This document shows positions 10,467 through 22,835 of a stretch of 40,979 nucleotides of DNA, piece after piece (positions within the stretch are counted from its first letter, which is position 1; every line of letters starts with the position of its first letter). The DNA is from Pezicula radicicola (taxonomy: Eukaryota > Ascomycota > Leotiomycetes > Helotiales > Dermateaceae): contig PDUO01000045.1 in NCBI GenBank assembly GCA_003008705.1, forward strand, positions 3,762-44,740, in the 5' to 3' direction. The notes below the pieces were generated by a model that worked only from the letters and a program-made list of their open reading frames with translations, had not been told where the DNA came from and did no database searches. The translations under genes were made by a program, and so were the position numbers.

Positions 10467-13400
10467 TTATCGACCTATCTTGTGATTAGGTAAGACTCGT
10501 GCTACACAGCAGTAACGGGTCCATTTAAGAGCATCAACGTAGTATCGGGTCAGAAGCTGGTCCTCCATCATGAGTTGGAGAGGTGGTACTTCGCCTCGCA
10601 GCATAGCCGGTGTTCTAGGCCCTAGGTGCGTTGTCATCTCACCGTTTACACTGCCCAGGGCGACCTTGCTGCGTAGAGCCCCCCTTGCGCCAGCTTCTTC
10701 GAGTAACCAGCTGGCACTGTCCGGGCCCAACTTGTTCTCCAAAGCAAATCTAAGCTGGTTCTTCATCCAGGCGTAGAACTTCTCGTGATGCCAGCCCAGG
10801 CTCTCAACGTCCTTCGTCGTCAGAGTGTCTACGGCCTCTTGAATGTAATGAAGTGTGCATCGTCGGAGGTCTTTGATGAGGTCGACCTCAGACTGCTAGA
10901 CAGGCGTCTTCATTCTTTCTTAGAGCCAACGCGAGTCGAGCAACGTGATATCAGGCTCCCATTTCCAAGAAATACAGCCACTAGCAGCGTCCGACTCCAC
11001 AGCTGATCCTTTAGTGGTGCCAGTTGACTGGAAAGTCAGCCCATCGATCCCGAGGACAGTGCCAGACTAGTCATAAACGCCGATGTCAACACCAAAAGAT
11101 TATACACTGCCATGTCTGAGTCGCACATGTATTTGAAAGCCATGACCAGCTTCTGTAGTTATGCCTAGCAAGATTGTGAAACTCTTGAGTCGCCGCGGGA
11201 CCAAGGTGGTGCGTAGGGTGGTGCCACCAGAGGGAAGCACGCTGTAGCTGGCTTGAATGACAGAATCTAGCGTGGTGGGATGTATAACATGTTTGGACTG
11301 ATAGTTATGCAGCATCTCGACTCAATATCAGCAATTGAAAACGAAGTGAAAGACTCGTCCCTCCTACTTCGTATCCAGTTGATGTTCTAGAAGGCCCGTC
11401 CATGGTATATGCCGACGGCCCGTAACGCGGCCTAGAGATCCTCCGGTTCAATCTCTCTTGTGTAAGCCAATGAGTCTTTCCAGGAGTTGCATACCAACAG
11501 ACTTCCAGCCAGAGAATCCACTGCTTGTATCAGGCCGGTGCAATGACTTGTCCAGTTACTATCACCCGAAACCGAGTGGATCTCAAACTCGTGCCAGTCC
11601 CCTGTGCCTAGGGCCTTGTTGCTGCATGGGCGTATGGTTAGCCACGTCTCGACACCTACGTCGTTGTCTGGTATTAAGAGTGCTTGCGAGAACTCCACGT
11701 CCTGCAGCTTGTAGCTAACAGAAGATGTGGTGCTTGACTGGCTGAGCTGAGACATGCCTTCGACAGCTATGCTGATGTATCCAGCACCGGGAAACACTAT
11801 ATTTGAGTCGACCATATGGTCGCGCGTCCAAGGCACATTAGACACTTTGATGATGTGCCGCCAAGTTGGCGCAGATGGGGGCGAAGCAAGCTGGAACGAG
11901 CCTAGGGAGGTCATGTGGTGGACTTGCTCTCTTCGTGTAGGCCTTTGTTCTCGCGCGGTTCCCGCCAGTAGCGGTTCTGGTGATTCCATGGATAAGTCGG
12001 TAGGTTGGGCAAAACCTTGATCTCGGGTAGCCGTCCACCTGGGAAGTTGATTGCGTCTATGTTAAGATGATGGCCTCTCTGAATGAGCTCTACAGCGAGC
12101 TGGTGCATTGTAGACAGGGCGTTCTGGCCCCTGGAAAGGCAACTCAAGTAGGGTATCTCCATAGCGGCGGTAAACTCGGGAAGCTTCATAAGTTGCCGAA
12201 TGGGTCCACTCAAGGCGCCGTGAGGACCGACTTCGAGAATCATGTCCACATCTCGCTGTGCAGAAAGAGATGAGTTTGGGAGAATCCCCAAAACACATGC
12301 GGCGAAATACTCTCTCGAATTCGACAGGCTGCAGCATACTATCAACCCAATGGTCTAGCTTGGATAAGATGTCCAGGCTTTCTAGTTGCCCACCAGTCTT
12401 CGGAGAGGAGAAAATAACAGAGCTGCTGCTGTCCCCAGGTTGGAGTAAACCCCTTAGGCTTACGCTAAATAAAGAAGCCATGGGCCGCATGTGTTCTGAG
12501 TGAAAGGCCTCAGTGACCTTCAGGCGTCTTGCGAATACCTTTTCCGAGTCTAGTACCCGCTCCAGCTCGGTGATAGCCTCCACATCTCCATAAATGGTCA
12601 CGCTAGAAGGGCTGTTAATGCATGCGACGACTATAGTGCCAGATTGAACGCGCGAGATGTACTGATTGGCCTTGTCTCGAGAAAGCCCGGCGGCCATCAT
12701 CCCACCTTTCACCACGTTGGCGTTTCCGTCAGACTTCACCTTAGAGAACCGCGGATATACGTTATACCTATGGCAGCTCGACAAGTTAGGGCACCTGCAG
12801 CGTAGGCCGCACCTATCTCACCGCTTGAGTGACTAGATATAGCTGTGGGAGTAATACCCCATGACCACAGGAGCTGTACTAGAGGATCTAGATGGCTGTT
12901 GATAGTGGCAGGCTGAATTGGGCATTATTCACCCGGCTGTTCGCTTCATCACGACGAATTTCCTCTGATCAGAACTTTTAGCAGGGTTATTACATAGATG
13001 ATAATGTAGAAAGGGACAGTGACGAGGACCTACCCATGATAGTCCAGCTTGACCCCATCTCTTTTATATACCTGTTGTATTCGAGTATAGCTTCCTTGAA
13101 TACCGGGTATGCATCGATCAGCTCTCTACCCATGGCGTGCCATTGAGCGCCCTGCCCAGTGAAGACCCATCCCAGACGAGGCGGGCCATGATCTTGCTCG
13201 GCACGCCTTGGCAGATGCTGTTCATTGCCAAGTTCCTGCACCAGGTCTGTCAAGCTGCCCGCCGCCAACGACGTGGACCAAGGAAATCTTGAGCGGCGCG
13301 AGCCAAGTTTGTATGCTAGACTGTCGAGAAGTCCCTCCTCGTCTGCAAGACCCTGGCACTGAGGGAGATGATCTCTCAACTTGGACGCCATCTGCTTGCA

Positions 13401-15051
13401 GGATTGTTCATCCGCGGCACTGAGGACATACAGACGGGATCTACGCTGCGTTCTAATGAAGTGGCCGTTGCGAAAGCCATTGACTTGCTGTGTTCCTCCA
13501 TTGACTTGCTGTGTTCCTCGTGGATTGTACCACTCCAAGATGGCGTGAGCATTGGCACCTCCGAAGCCAAAGTTGTTGACAGAAGCTTGACGGATACCTT
13601 CACTCAGAGCCCACGACTCAACCGAAGTCGGTACTCTGATGTTTCGTTGCTGCAGTTTCAGCCTAGGATTAGGCAGCTCGAAATTCCCGTTAGGTGGTAT
13701 AAGACCCTTTTTGAGAGAGAGGGTAACTTTGATGATGCTGGCCAATCCACTAGCAGCCCCCGTATGTCTAATATTAGACTTGATAGAGCCGACCACCAAG
13801 GGTCGCCTACGTCTCTTATCGGAATTGAACGCTGCATTTCGAGCGGATCGCTAACGGGAGTCCGGTCCTATGTACTTCAACATATACAGTCAATGATAGG
13901 TCGAGTCCAGCTTTCTAATAACACATGCGAATAAGACGTTCCTATACGCCGTCATTAGGTGCCGTTATTGTTGTGGTCTTACCGTCCTAATTGAGTGCTA
14001 TTTCCCTAATAATAGCTCGAATAGTGTCTCCATCACACAACGCGTCGTCAAGCCGCTTAAGAACGATGGCAGCTACTCCTTCCCCACGGCCGTAGCCGTT
14101 GGCTCTGCTGTTAAATGTATACAACATACCATCGGGGGATAACAGTCTAGAGTGTCAAGGTTAACATATATCATTTGCAAATCGACCGAATATCTAAAAA
14201 TCACTAACCCTAAGTTTAATAGGCTTAAGTACATGTCGGGATTCAACAGCAGGCTAGCACCAGTCACAATGGACATAGTACATTCCCCGGCGCGCAGACT
14301 GCTGAATGCCAAATGCAGCGCTGTCAGAGTTGTTGAGCAGCCTGTGTCAACCGTCATGCTAGGGCCACGAAGATCAAAGAAGTGCGAAACTCGATTCGAG
14401 GCCATGGTCCCAGCGTTACCCGTTATGAAGTATCGCGGAATTGTGTCGGGATCCCGCATAGTAGAATCATGGTAGTCCCGAAACATAACGCTAGCGTACA
14501 CTGATGTATTTGAACCGGCGACATTTTCCATTGGAATTCCAGCTGAAATACATCAGTGGCTTGAAGCCGAGAAATATATCATGTTGTTAGTATACCGCTT
14601 TCGAGAGACTTGTAGACAACCTCCAAACCCATCCTATACTAAGGGACCATACTCTGTTTCACCGGTTCAGCATATATCCACGGTAGAACTTACCAAAGAG
14701 CACAGTGGAACATACGCTAGCAGCATCAGCTGGCATGCTGAAGAAAGACGCGTCGAATGTAGCAACATCTTATTGCAAGAAACGACCGCCTTGGACGTGG
14801 GTCTTCCATAACTCGTCAGCAGCTCACTCATAATCATACCATTAGTGGGCTAGACATACAGAGCCGACTCTCTCGCCGTTGGGATACCAGATGCCGTCAA
14901 TGTTGAATCTAGACGAAGGGATTAGCGACCAAGCGTTCTGGCCCTGCTCTATCAATTTCCACAGCTTGTCTGGGTCTGAGGCGTCTCCCGCAAACCTACA
15001 GCCCATGCCAACTATGGCGATAGGCGTACGAGGCTCAGTTGGCGCCGACAT
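10467..15051 (-). pseudogene. Highly reducing polyketide synthase relic (KS-AT-DH-start of MT)
   Basis: Starts at ATG 15051 with TPIAIVGMGCRFAG, the classic KS opening. KS: active-site Cys in VDTGCSTT (codon 14339-14337), His regions VEVHRTG and KSNIRHTGAASG. AT: VFTGQGAQWHAMG (about 13180-13140), nucleophile serine kept in SHSSGE (12826-12824), EAFHSEHM, and LPTYPWNHQNRYW at the end. DH: His in WTRDHMVDSNIVFPGAGY and Asp in HPTTLDSV. The last readable part is the MT lead-in (WMKNQLRFALENK, LMMEDQLLTRYY), ending near 10500. Stops and frameshifts recur throughout. At least one clean intron remains (14595-14543), joining ESA to GIPMENV. MT core, ER, KR and ACP are absent. An iterative type I PKS of this kind makes a reduced polyketide chain; this copy is non-functional. 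Confidence 0.93.
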
Positions 15052-15790
15052 GTTTACTGCTCAGTCTGCCCATGAAGTTTGACGGTCTGGGAAGGCTGCT
15101 AAGCGTATCGCTTGATTTAGTAAAATCCACAGCCTGACCACCGCGCTTTATAGCCTTGGACAGGAGATATACCACGCCCGAGTAGAGAACGACAATATAC
15201 AGTGTCTCGATGAGATGCACTGCACTTCATAGTAAGCAGAGAGATATATAGCCTTGTCCAAACCCGCATCTGAAATTAAGGCGGACAAGCCGTCCGGCTT
15301 GAAACTCCGCCACGAAAGTCCGGAACGAAACTCCAACGTAGGATCACGATTCGGGATACTGACTCGCATATCAAGAATTGGGCATCTAAATTGGCAGATG
15401 CAACTACAGGATCGTCCAACGAAAGAGAAGTTCCGTGTAACTATTTCGACCTCTCCGGGAGGTAGTTCTGAATTCTTCTCCTGCTCGAGTAAGCCGAGCT
15501 TAACGGAAGCCTTACACCACTTAGTCTGGCAGCAATAAGACTGCTGGTCGCATGTGCTTCAAAAATTACCAAGTGCTTGACGCACATTTGAGTAATACGT
15601 TCTGTAGCTCGAAGAGGACTACTCCCTGGGACATTGTCGCTAGACTTTTCCTCATGAACTCGGAATTTCCCCCTCCCATCATCATAAATTATAGATCCTG
15701 GAGCAACCTAAAGCCCAAATTTCCGAGCCCGGGATCGAATTTCACATCGTCTTGGTAGCCTTCCGAACGAGGTAGCCTTTGAATTCACCC
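15052..15790. promoter_or_regulatory. Shared divergent promoter region of the HR-PKS/NR-PKS pair
   Basis: Both PKS reading frames start away from this ~740 bp interval, the head-to-head arrangement seen in clusters where an HR-PKS supplies the starter for an NR-PKS. No convincing coding frame lies inside. No specific factor site can be named from sequence alone. Confidence 0.55.
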
Positions 15791-18566
15791 ATGCAGGTTG
15801 TCAACATGGTTTCCCACAAGTCCACGATTGTACTGGTCTTTGGCCCACAGGCGCTCTCCTTCAGCCCTGCTGACTTCAAACTACTTAGATCGGCAGCACT
15901 GGGGTGCCCCGAATGGAGCTGGATACTTGAGACAATTGCCGAGCTGCCAGATTGTTGGGAAGCTTTTGCCAATGACTTCCCAAAATACAACGTCGTCGCC
16001 GGGAGCCAGCAGCTGCGAGACCTACATGAGTGGTTCGCATCAGGCGTCATGCCTAGTGATTTTTTCCAGCTGCCCAACTTGTTGCTCAGTCCACTGGTTG
16101 TCGTTAGCCACATAGTGGAATACCTGGGATGGAACGACGACATCCACGGCCCGGCTAATGGCACCGATCATCATCGTTTGCACAGCATCAAGGCCACGCT
16201 GGGTTTCTGTACCGGTATACTGAGTGCTTTGGCGGTGTCGCTGAGCAAAGATTGCAGCGAGCTCCGCAAGTATGCAGCAAAGGCGGTGCGACTCTTCATG
16301 CTCATTGGTGGCGTTGTTGACGCTCAGGGACTACTGAGTCCGACGGGGCAGTGGAACGCGTTGGCAACTACTTGGAATACAACGGAAACCGGTGAGCAGA
16401 TGGAAAAGGTGCTGCAAGGCTTTCCTAGGGTAAGAAAAGCATACATATTCCTTTGGATATGAACACTCGAAAGACATGGCGTTAACATATAAAGGCCTAT
16501 ATTTCCGTGGCTTATGATGACAACAGAGCCACTGTGACCACTCCTGCCAGGTCTATCATAGCTCTACAACGAGACCTTCGAGCTGTAGGCATCATTGCTG
16601 TTGAGATTGGGCTGCGCGGTTCTTTCCATCATCCATCTTATAAAAAGGATGTCATGACACTCTCACGATACTGCGATGAGCATCCCTCTGTATTCACTCT
16701 CCCCAATGCATCGTCGTTGGTAATCCGACCATGTATAACTCGACGGTTTCTCTTGACGATAGAGTGGCCCTCTATACGCATGCATTATAGGCCATTCTTG
16801 TGGAACAGTCGCAATGGATTCAGACGGTCCAGCATGCGCATGAACTCTGGCTCAAACACGACGACTACAAGATGCTTACTCTGGGCCCAGTACGCTGCAT
16901 TCCCCCTTCAATGCTAGAAAAGCTGGGCTCAAGAGTCACCCAAGGCACTCAGTAGACTACCTCGCCACTCACTGTCCAAGATGGCCTTCGCAGCCGTTGT
17001 CAACCAAGAGCGAGAAAAGCTGATGACATCGCCATCATTGGTATGGCGGTGAAGGTCGCCGGCGCCGACGATGCTACCGAGTTCTGGGATCTCTTGTGTA
17101 AGGCCAAGTCGCAATATAGAGAAGTCCCTAGTGACCGTACCAAGTTCGAAAGCGCCTAGAGATAGATACAAACAGGAAGTGGTTCGGCAATTTCATCAAT
17201 AATCATGATGCATTCGACCATAAATTCTTCAAAAACAGTGCTAGGGAAATAGCCTTGGCCGATCCGTAACACAGGCAAATATTGCAAGCAGCGTACTAAG
17301 CAGTTAAGCAGTCAGGCTACTTTGGCGTTGACCATAAGGGCCGGGATAGCAAGATCGGCTGTTTCATAGGGAACTGCACAGGCGATTATGAGGCCAACGT
17401 TGCCTACCACCAACCAAATGCCTTTACCGCGACGGGCAACTTGCACAGTTTCACTGCTGGCAAAATCAGTCATTACTTTGGATGGACAGGGCCTAGTTTA
17501 TGCATCGATACGGCCTACTCGTCATCTTTAGTTGTAATCCACCAGGCTTGTCAATCGATTCTATTAGGGGAGAGTAGCGTGGTGCTCGCTAGAGGAACGA
17601 ATATCGTCACGTATTCTCTATAGTTTCAGAATCTCGCAGCAGTGTCTTTCCTAAGTACTACGGGCCAATGCAAACCCTTCGATGCTAGGGCAGATGGTTA
17701 CTGCCGGGGTGAGGGCGTTGCGGCTGTTTTCCTGAAAAAGACTTCGGATACCATCGCTGACGGAGACCAGATTTTTGGCACTATATCTAGTACATCGGTG
17801 CTGCAAAATCAGAACTGGACACCAATTGTTGTCCCTAATGCCCCGTCGCTTTCAGAACTCTTCGTCAAAGTCCTAGGTCGAGCTCAGCTAAAGGCCGACC
17901 AGATAGGCTACGTTGAAGCACATAGGACGGGGACTCAAGTTAGCGATCCTGCCGAGTACCAAAGCATTCGGGACGTATTAGGAGGACCTAGCCGTAAGAA
18001 GACGGCGTCATTGGGGTCGGTAAAGGGGCTTGCTGGTCATACTAAGGGGGCTTCTAGTGGCGTTTCCCTGCTGAAAAGCTTGCTCATGCTCCATCACAAG
18101 GCAATTCCGCCCCAACCGACAATCTGGCTATCACGTCTAAGTTGGAGCCATGGGAATCAGGAGGGGAGTTGCGGGCGGTCCTGATCAATAATTACGGGGT
18201 TTCAGGCTCAAATGCGTTCATGGTGGTAACGGAGAGTCCTACTGCGCACATGCAAAGCGCTGGCGGGGGCTCCAACATGATAGTCGAGTTCCCCTTCCGC
18301 CTCGTCGACGCGACTGACGATACTTTGAGACGGTACAGCATCAGATTGCAGCACTTCATCCAAGGCCAAGACCGACAGAAATCCTCGTTGGCAGATTTGG
18401 CGTTCAATATGTCGCGACATGCAATACCACGCTGGACCAGGTCCTTGCGTTCACGAGCCGCTCACCATCGGCATTATGTAACAAGCTGAGAGACTTCTGT
18501 TTTGGCGGCCAGGTCAGCACGTATGTTGGGCTCGATCCTGCAGTCTACCCGACGGCGGGGCTCTAG
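15791..18566 (+). pseudogene. Non-reducing polyketide synthase relic (SAT-KS, truncated at AT)
   Basis: Starts at ATG 15791 (or 15806) with the SAT domain: IVLVFGPQALSF and the catalytic Cys in GFCTGILSA (codon 16208-16210). An intron at 16430-16494 (GTAAGA, GTTAACA, AAAG) joins GFPR to AYISVAYDD in frame. After about 16720 the frame shifts; the SAT-KS linker (VEQSQWIQTVQHAHELWLKH) is legible in another frame. KS begins at DDIAIIGMAVKVAGADD (about 17020). Its active-site region reads IDTAYSSS, with TAC (17516-17518) where Cys is required. VEAHRTGT and VKGLAGHTKGA follow, then FGGQVSTYVGL, the first AT residues, and the gene stops. Product template, ACP and release domains are missing. SAT loads a starter chain, usually from a partner HR-PKS (established). 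The gene is dead. Confidence 0.93.
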
Positions 18567-18591
18567 TGGAGGTCATCTTAGGTATTAAGTA

Positions 18592-20651
18592 CTACAAGGT
18601 GACAGGATCAGAGAGGGCTGTAAGCAGCGATAACCAGGCCTTGATCGTACAGATGATGGAAGAGTCCAAACCTAGAAGGAACTCTGGTCTATACCCATAT
18701 TTACCAACTAAACATTTTTTGATATCGTTGCCGACTTTGTACAAGCCAGGGCGCTTGTATATGAGAGCGGCTACTTCGGAGTCGGCGATGTTTTCGAAAT
18801 CGCGATGAGTGGGTTTAATGCTGACTTCGTTGTCTTCATATTCAAGCTTACCTAGTTTTGTGTTCTCAGAGTCTGCTATAAGTATAAGTTTAAACATCGA
18901 ATCGTTGCCACCAGCCAACGCCCTTAGATCATTCAAAACCTGTCCCTAGCTCAATATCTCATTGATCTCCTGAATTAAGCAGATTGTGTCGCCCTTAAGT
19001 GGACAGCTGAGTAGTAAGCGAAAAAACACAGAGAGTCTGTCAATTCCCCATTCATTCTTCTGTGAGAATAAATCATAGAGTTTAGCGACGTGATCGAAGC
19101 GCTGAGGCTTGAGGCACAGAAGCTGTCGGCAGAGCGATGCTAGTAGTTGAGTTGCAGCGTAATAGCGGTCACTGCTTAAATTGAAGGTGAAGCTTATAGT
19201 GTTTATATTATCAGATTTAGTCACTTATGAAAGGAAAGCGGCAGCGTCAACCCCAAGATTCCCCTAGATATGAAGAGTTCCATATTCGGATTTCAACTAC
19301 GAACTAAATGGTTCCTGAACTTCGAGTTGCCGTATGGCTCCAGGGCTTGGGCCTGAACGTTCAAGGCGAGATAGTTGGTGCTTTGCAATACTACCATTGG
19401 ACACAAGTCCCAAGAGAGAATTTATATACTATATGTAGGAGAGACTAGGACCTAGAAATGCACGTATTAGCATTTCAATGCATCACATAATACGAGGAAC
19501 AATAGGGGCTAATGAAGTGCCTTTACTAGGATCATAGTTGGACGAACCTCTCGATCTTATTTCCTCAAGAATCAACTTAAAGGTTTCGTCCGTGGCGCAT
19601 GAAAACTTGGTCAATCCACTGTGCGACTCATCGCGACCACGAGTCAACTCGCTGGGGATTCCCATCGTTGCCGAACACGAATCTAGGGCCTATTAAGAAA
19701 GTGTCACTCTTCGCGCTACATGCGTAGTCGCGAGGAAGGAAGTTGAAGGTAGAATTCATACCTGCTACATCAGGGGACTGTATATCGCGCTCGTCTACTC
19801 ATAGAATACATTGATTACTTTGTAGATTCTCTGGAAGTCGTTAAAGTCAGTGCTTGCTGCTTCCAACATCTGGGCCGTCTTTAAAATCTAAGAAACTCTG
19901 TAGGATTGGTCTTCGCCAGATACAAGGAGCAGCCAACTAGCTATACTTTCCCAAGATCTCGAATCCGGAACTCGATGCAGCGTACCAAAGAACACTAGAA
20001 GTGAAGTCGTTGTAGCAATATAGTGGTATTTAGGATTTGTAAGTGCTATCGACAGAGCCTGTAGCTGTGGGGAGAGAGGACGGTGTTAGCAATGCTACAT
20101 TCACCTCGCCCCGTAGGCCTATTAGCGGAGGCGCTAACATTCTATGTCTAAATCCTTTCTCGTAACGGATGCTTACTTCTTTGATAATAAGGCCTCCGAA
20201 GTCGTGGCCAATAAATACAAGAGGATCAGACTAGGGAGAATATATATCAGCAATTAAGACTAGAAGAAAAAGGGTTGTAATAACACACGTCGTCTACATG
20301 TAGTTGATCAAGCAGCTTAATGGCCAGAGCTCTGAGGTCGTCTCTTGAGATACCATCTTCAATTCTGTTGCAGGAATAGTCAAACGTCATGACACGGGCA
20401 CAGCGGGCATATACTAGCAGAAGACGGGTCAGCCAGACCACCTCTTCGCCATCCTGCTTCCACGTCCAGGCTGTACTCCGGACACTGGTATCGCCCAGAC
20501 CGTGCACCGCCAAAATACTGTTCAGATATATGAGCAGAGCCACTTGAAGGAACCATCGGACTCACTTGTACCTCAGAGCAGTCGAACGCTCCGCTTTAGA
20601 TTCTTGGTCACTCTCCTTGATCACGACGAGTTTTCCGTCGAAGCCGGCCAT
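18592..20651 (-). pseudogene. Alpha/beta-hydrolase-NACHT (NLR-like) gene, truncated
   Basis: ATG at 20651 opens a well-preserved exon structure: introns 20565-20518 (GTGAGT...CAG), 20288-20231 (GTGTGT...TAG) and 20104-20065 (GTGAAT, GCTAAC, CAG, only 40 bp), each joining frames exactly. The protein begins as an alpha/beta-hydrolase-type domain: ILAVHGLGDTSVRSTAWTW, then DPLVFIGHDFGG, where the nucleophile elbow has Asp instead of Ser, and FFGTLHRVPDSRSWES. The first in-frame stop is a TAG near 19890. Later minus-strand segments show GIPSELTRGRDESHS (19680-19620), the NACHT region SFTFNLSSDRYYAATQLLASL (cut into ISFTFNLSS and ATQLLASL, 19200-19120) and a Walker B-like DTICLIQEIN (about 18975). 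It ends about 25 bp from the NR-PKS stump, so a rearrangement removed the rest of both. Likely a self/non-self recognition type NTPase in origin. Confidence 0.8.
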
Positions 20652-21563
20652 GCTCTTATGTTTCTAAAATCCAGGATTCGTGATTGGGTGTCTCCACGAG
20701 TCTTAAGATGTTCGGATTTGTTAAAGCAGATATCAGGCTTTTTTCAGTCACATCCACCACGGGCATAAAGAGAATGTTAACAATCCACAGGTGAATGATG
20801 GTGCGGGTCTTCGTCGAAATCAGATTGTATCCGCTTTATGGAGCCTTCCTGAAATAGACTCGTGTAGTTGAGTGGCTATATGCGTGGTCCCGATGGGCGT
20901 CGAGCGGCATCGATCTGCATTTCAGCTCACAAGGTTTGTTACGAATGGTCGGAGTTGGGGGTCAGCGACAGGATGGACGACTGTACCGAGAAAACCATAG
21001 GGGGTGCAAGAGTGACACTCTGTGCCACAATGAGCGCCCTCACCCGCATACGGAACGCCGTACTGAGTTGTTGGTCCAAAATCAATTTTTCATCCTTTTT
21101 CTTTACTACTGTAATTACACTCTCATGGGTACTATCGGGCACACCTTACTTAATAGGCTATGCTCCCCTAAATACAGGCTCTATACAGCCTAAAATACAA
21201 GCTCTATATAACCCAGAAATACAGGCTCTCTATAGGCGAAAATTATAAGCCCTCTAACCTCTATAGTTTTCTACTACTAGAATACACTTAGTAATCTATT
21301 TTTAGTATATATAAACGTTTCTAACTACTTAGCTGTAATACAACACTGTGGTTATACTCTACTAAAAATACAGGTTTATAGTTACGAATTATATATATAC
21401 AGTATATAGAGCTCTTATTTCGGATATTTCCCTACCGAAGGTGCCCCTTAAGTAAAGCTAAAGCGTCGCTATATACGATTATTGATTTTCGACCAACAAC
21501 TCAGTAGACCCCAGCAGTTCCGAGCCACTATTGAACGCCAATCGTAACTGTGCAGGAGATCAG
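20652..21563. other. Intergenic with AT-rich repetitive patch
   Basis: No supported gene. Around 21150-21240 the phrase 'aaatacaRgctctata' recurs three or four times (for example 21169-21184, 21191-21206, 21214-21232), followed by TA-rich sequence to about 21420. This looks like a decayed repeat. Confidence 0.4.
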
Positions 21564-21698
21564 ATGCGTGGGATGAAGTCCCGTTATTCCAAGAGCACGT
21601 GGGGTGCTACGGTGTTAGAGCTATCATTGATTCTAGTTCCACTAGTTCTCACCTCTTTTGCAACTTTTTTTTCTTTCAAGCTTTCGCACTGTAGTTCA

Positions 21699-22835
21699 AT
21701 GGCTCAATCACAGTCTGCCATCAAAAAGTTCTCGCTTAATCTTGTCAATTATAGTCCCGACGCAGCTATTGTGAGGAGTGATATACTTACTCCCCTTGGA
21801 CAAGTCACTCGCTCCGGCTTCTCAGCAGACTTCGAGCTTGTCTATAATGTTCATGGCAGCTACAACAAAGGTGACACGGACAATGCCAGCTTGTTGGTAA
21901 TCAGGGTCCTTCCGAAGACCAACGACATTGTGCAGCAGTTCGTCTGGTTCAAATTCACACTCACCGTTCTTCGTGAAGGCAAAAAGGGAGTTAAAAATGA
22001 CGAAGATGATGAGGACAACGTACCACTGCTTATTTCATACGAGCCTGCTTCTAGTGGCGACCAGTTTCTCGACGTGTTTACGACCAACGAGACCCGAGAG
22101 CATATGCTGAAAGGGAGTCTATCGGCACAGCTACACGGAGTTACTCCTGGAAAGAGGGTTCAAGAACAGCCAAGTCGGAGTTCAAAAACTTTCATTTGCT
22201 CATAGTTAAGTCGGGGAGGATTGTACTATTCCATCATTGTCACGAAAAAAGTACAACCAAGCGTGGTGGAAGTGCGAGCGGCCAACAAGGAAAATGGATT
22301 GGCGATAGCTTCACCGTTGCGTTACTGATCAAACGCCCACAAGGATCAAAGTTCTGCATAGAAGCGAAGATGGACGGAGAGATTGGAACATTCGCTGAAA
22401 AAACGAAGAAATTTGTCCCTTCTGGCTGGCGCAGCAAGAGGGATCCTGTACGTCTGGATACCGCCTTTGGTCCGTCACCGAACGGAACACAGAAAGTTCC
22501 CAAAAACATTCACGAGGACAACTTACATGCCGCCTCAATTGAAAATGTCATAAGGACGATTGAGGATATTGGCCTGTATCTCCTAGAACAAGGTCGTCTG
22601 GTAAGATTCGAGGAAGGTGCGTAGAATCATAATTTCCCCAGTAGGCCTCACGATTACTATCTGACTACAACCAGGAATTACTGTGGTGGCATTCGAATTG
22701 GACGGCAAGAAACCTCCTGTTGGTGAAGATGCTTCAGGTGGGATAATAGGAGCTGGAATTGGTGTCATCAATCCCACAGCCGTAGACGACCACCCTAAGA
22801 CACTCTTGTCTCCCATCCTACGGCACCAGCAATGA
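21699..22835 (+). pseudogene. Uncharacterised fungal family member, second copy (candidate gasdermin-like), frameshifted
   Basis: ATG 21699 gives MAQSQSAIKKFSLNLVNYSP; upstream in-frame ATGs exist (21564, 21573) but precede only a hydrophobic stretch. The N-terminal half contains SGFSADFELVYNVHGSY, ASLLVIRVLP and FVWFKFTLTVLRE, a beta-rich pattern, then an acidic loop and VPLLISYEPASSG. Near 22100-22200 the readable frame shifts by one to SFTVALLIKRPQGSKF. An intron at 22617-22674 (GTGCGT, CTGAC, CCAG) joins VRFEEG to ITVVAFELDG, and the frame stops at 22833-22835. This is the same domain order as 5798-6587. In fungi, gasdermin-like genes commonly sit beside protease or NLR genes (established for het-Q1/het-Q2 and rcd-1 type systems), and a subtilisin relic lies about 1 kb downstream. 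The identity remains an inference that a structure search would settle. Confidence 0.5.

Noticed and set aside
11458..14475. Plus-strand ORFs across the HR-PKS relic
   Set aside because: They are antisense shadows of the minus-strand PKS frames, which carry conserved domain motifs.
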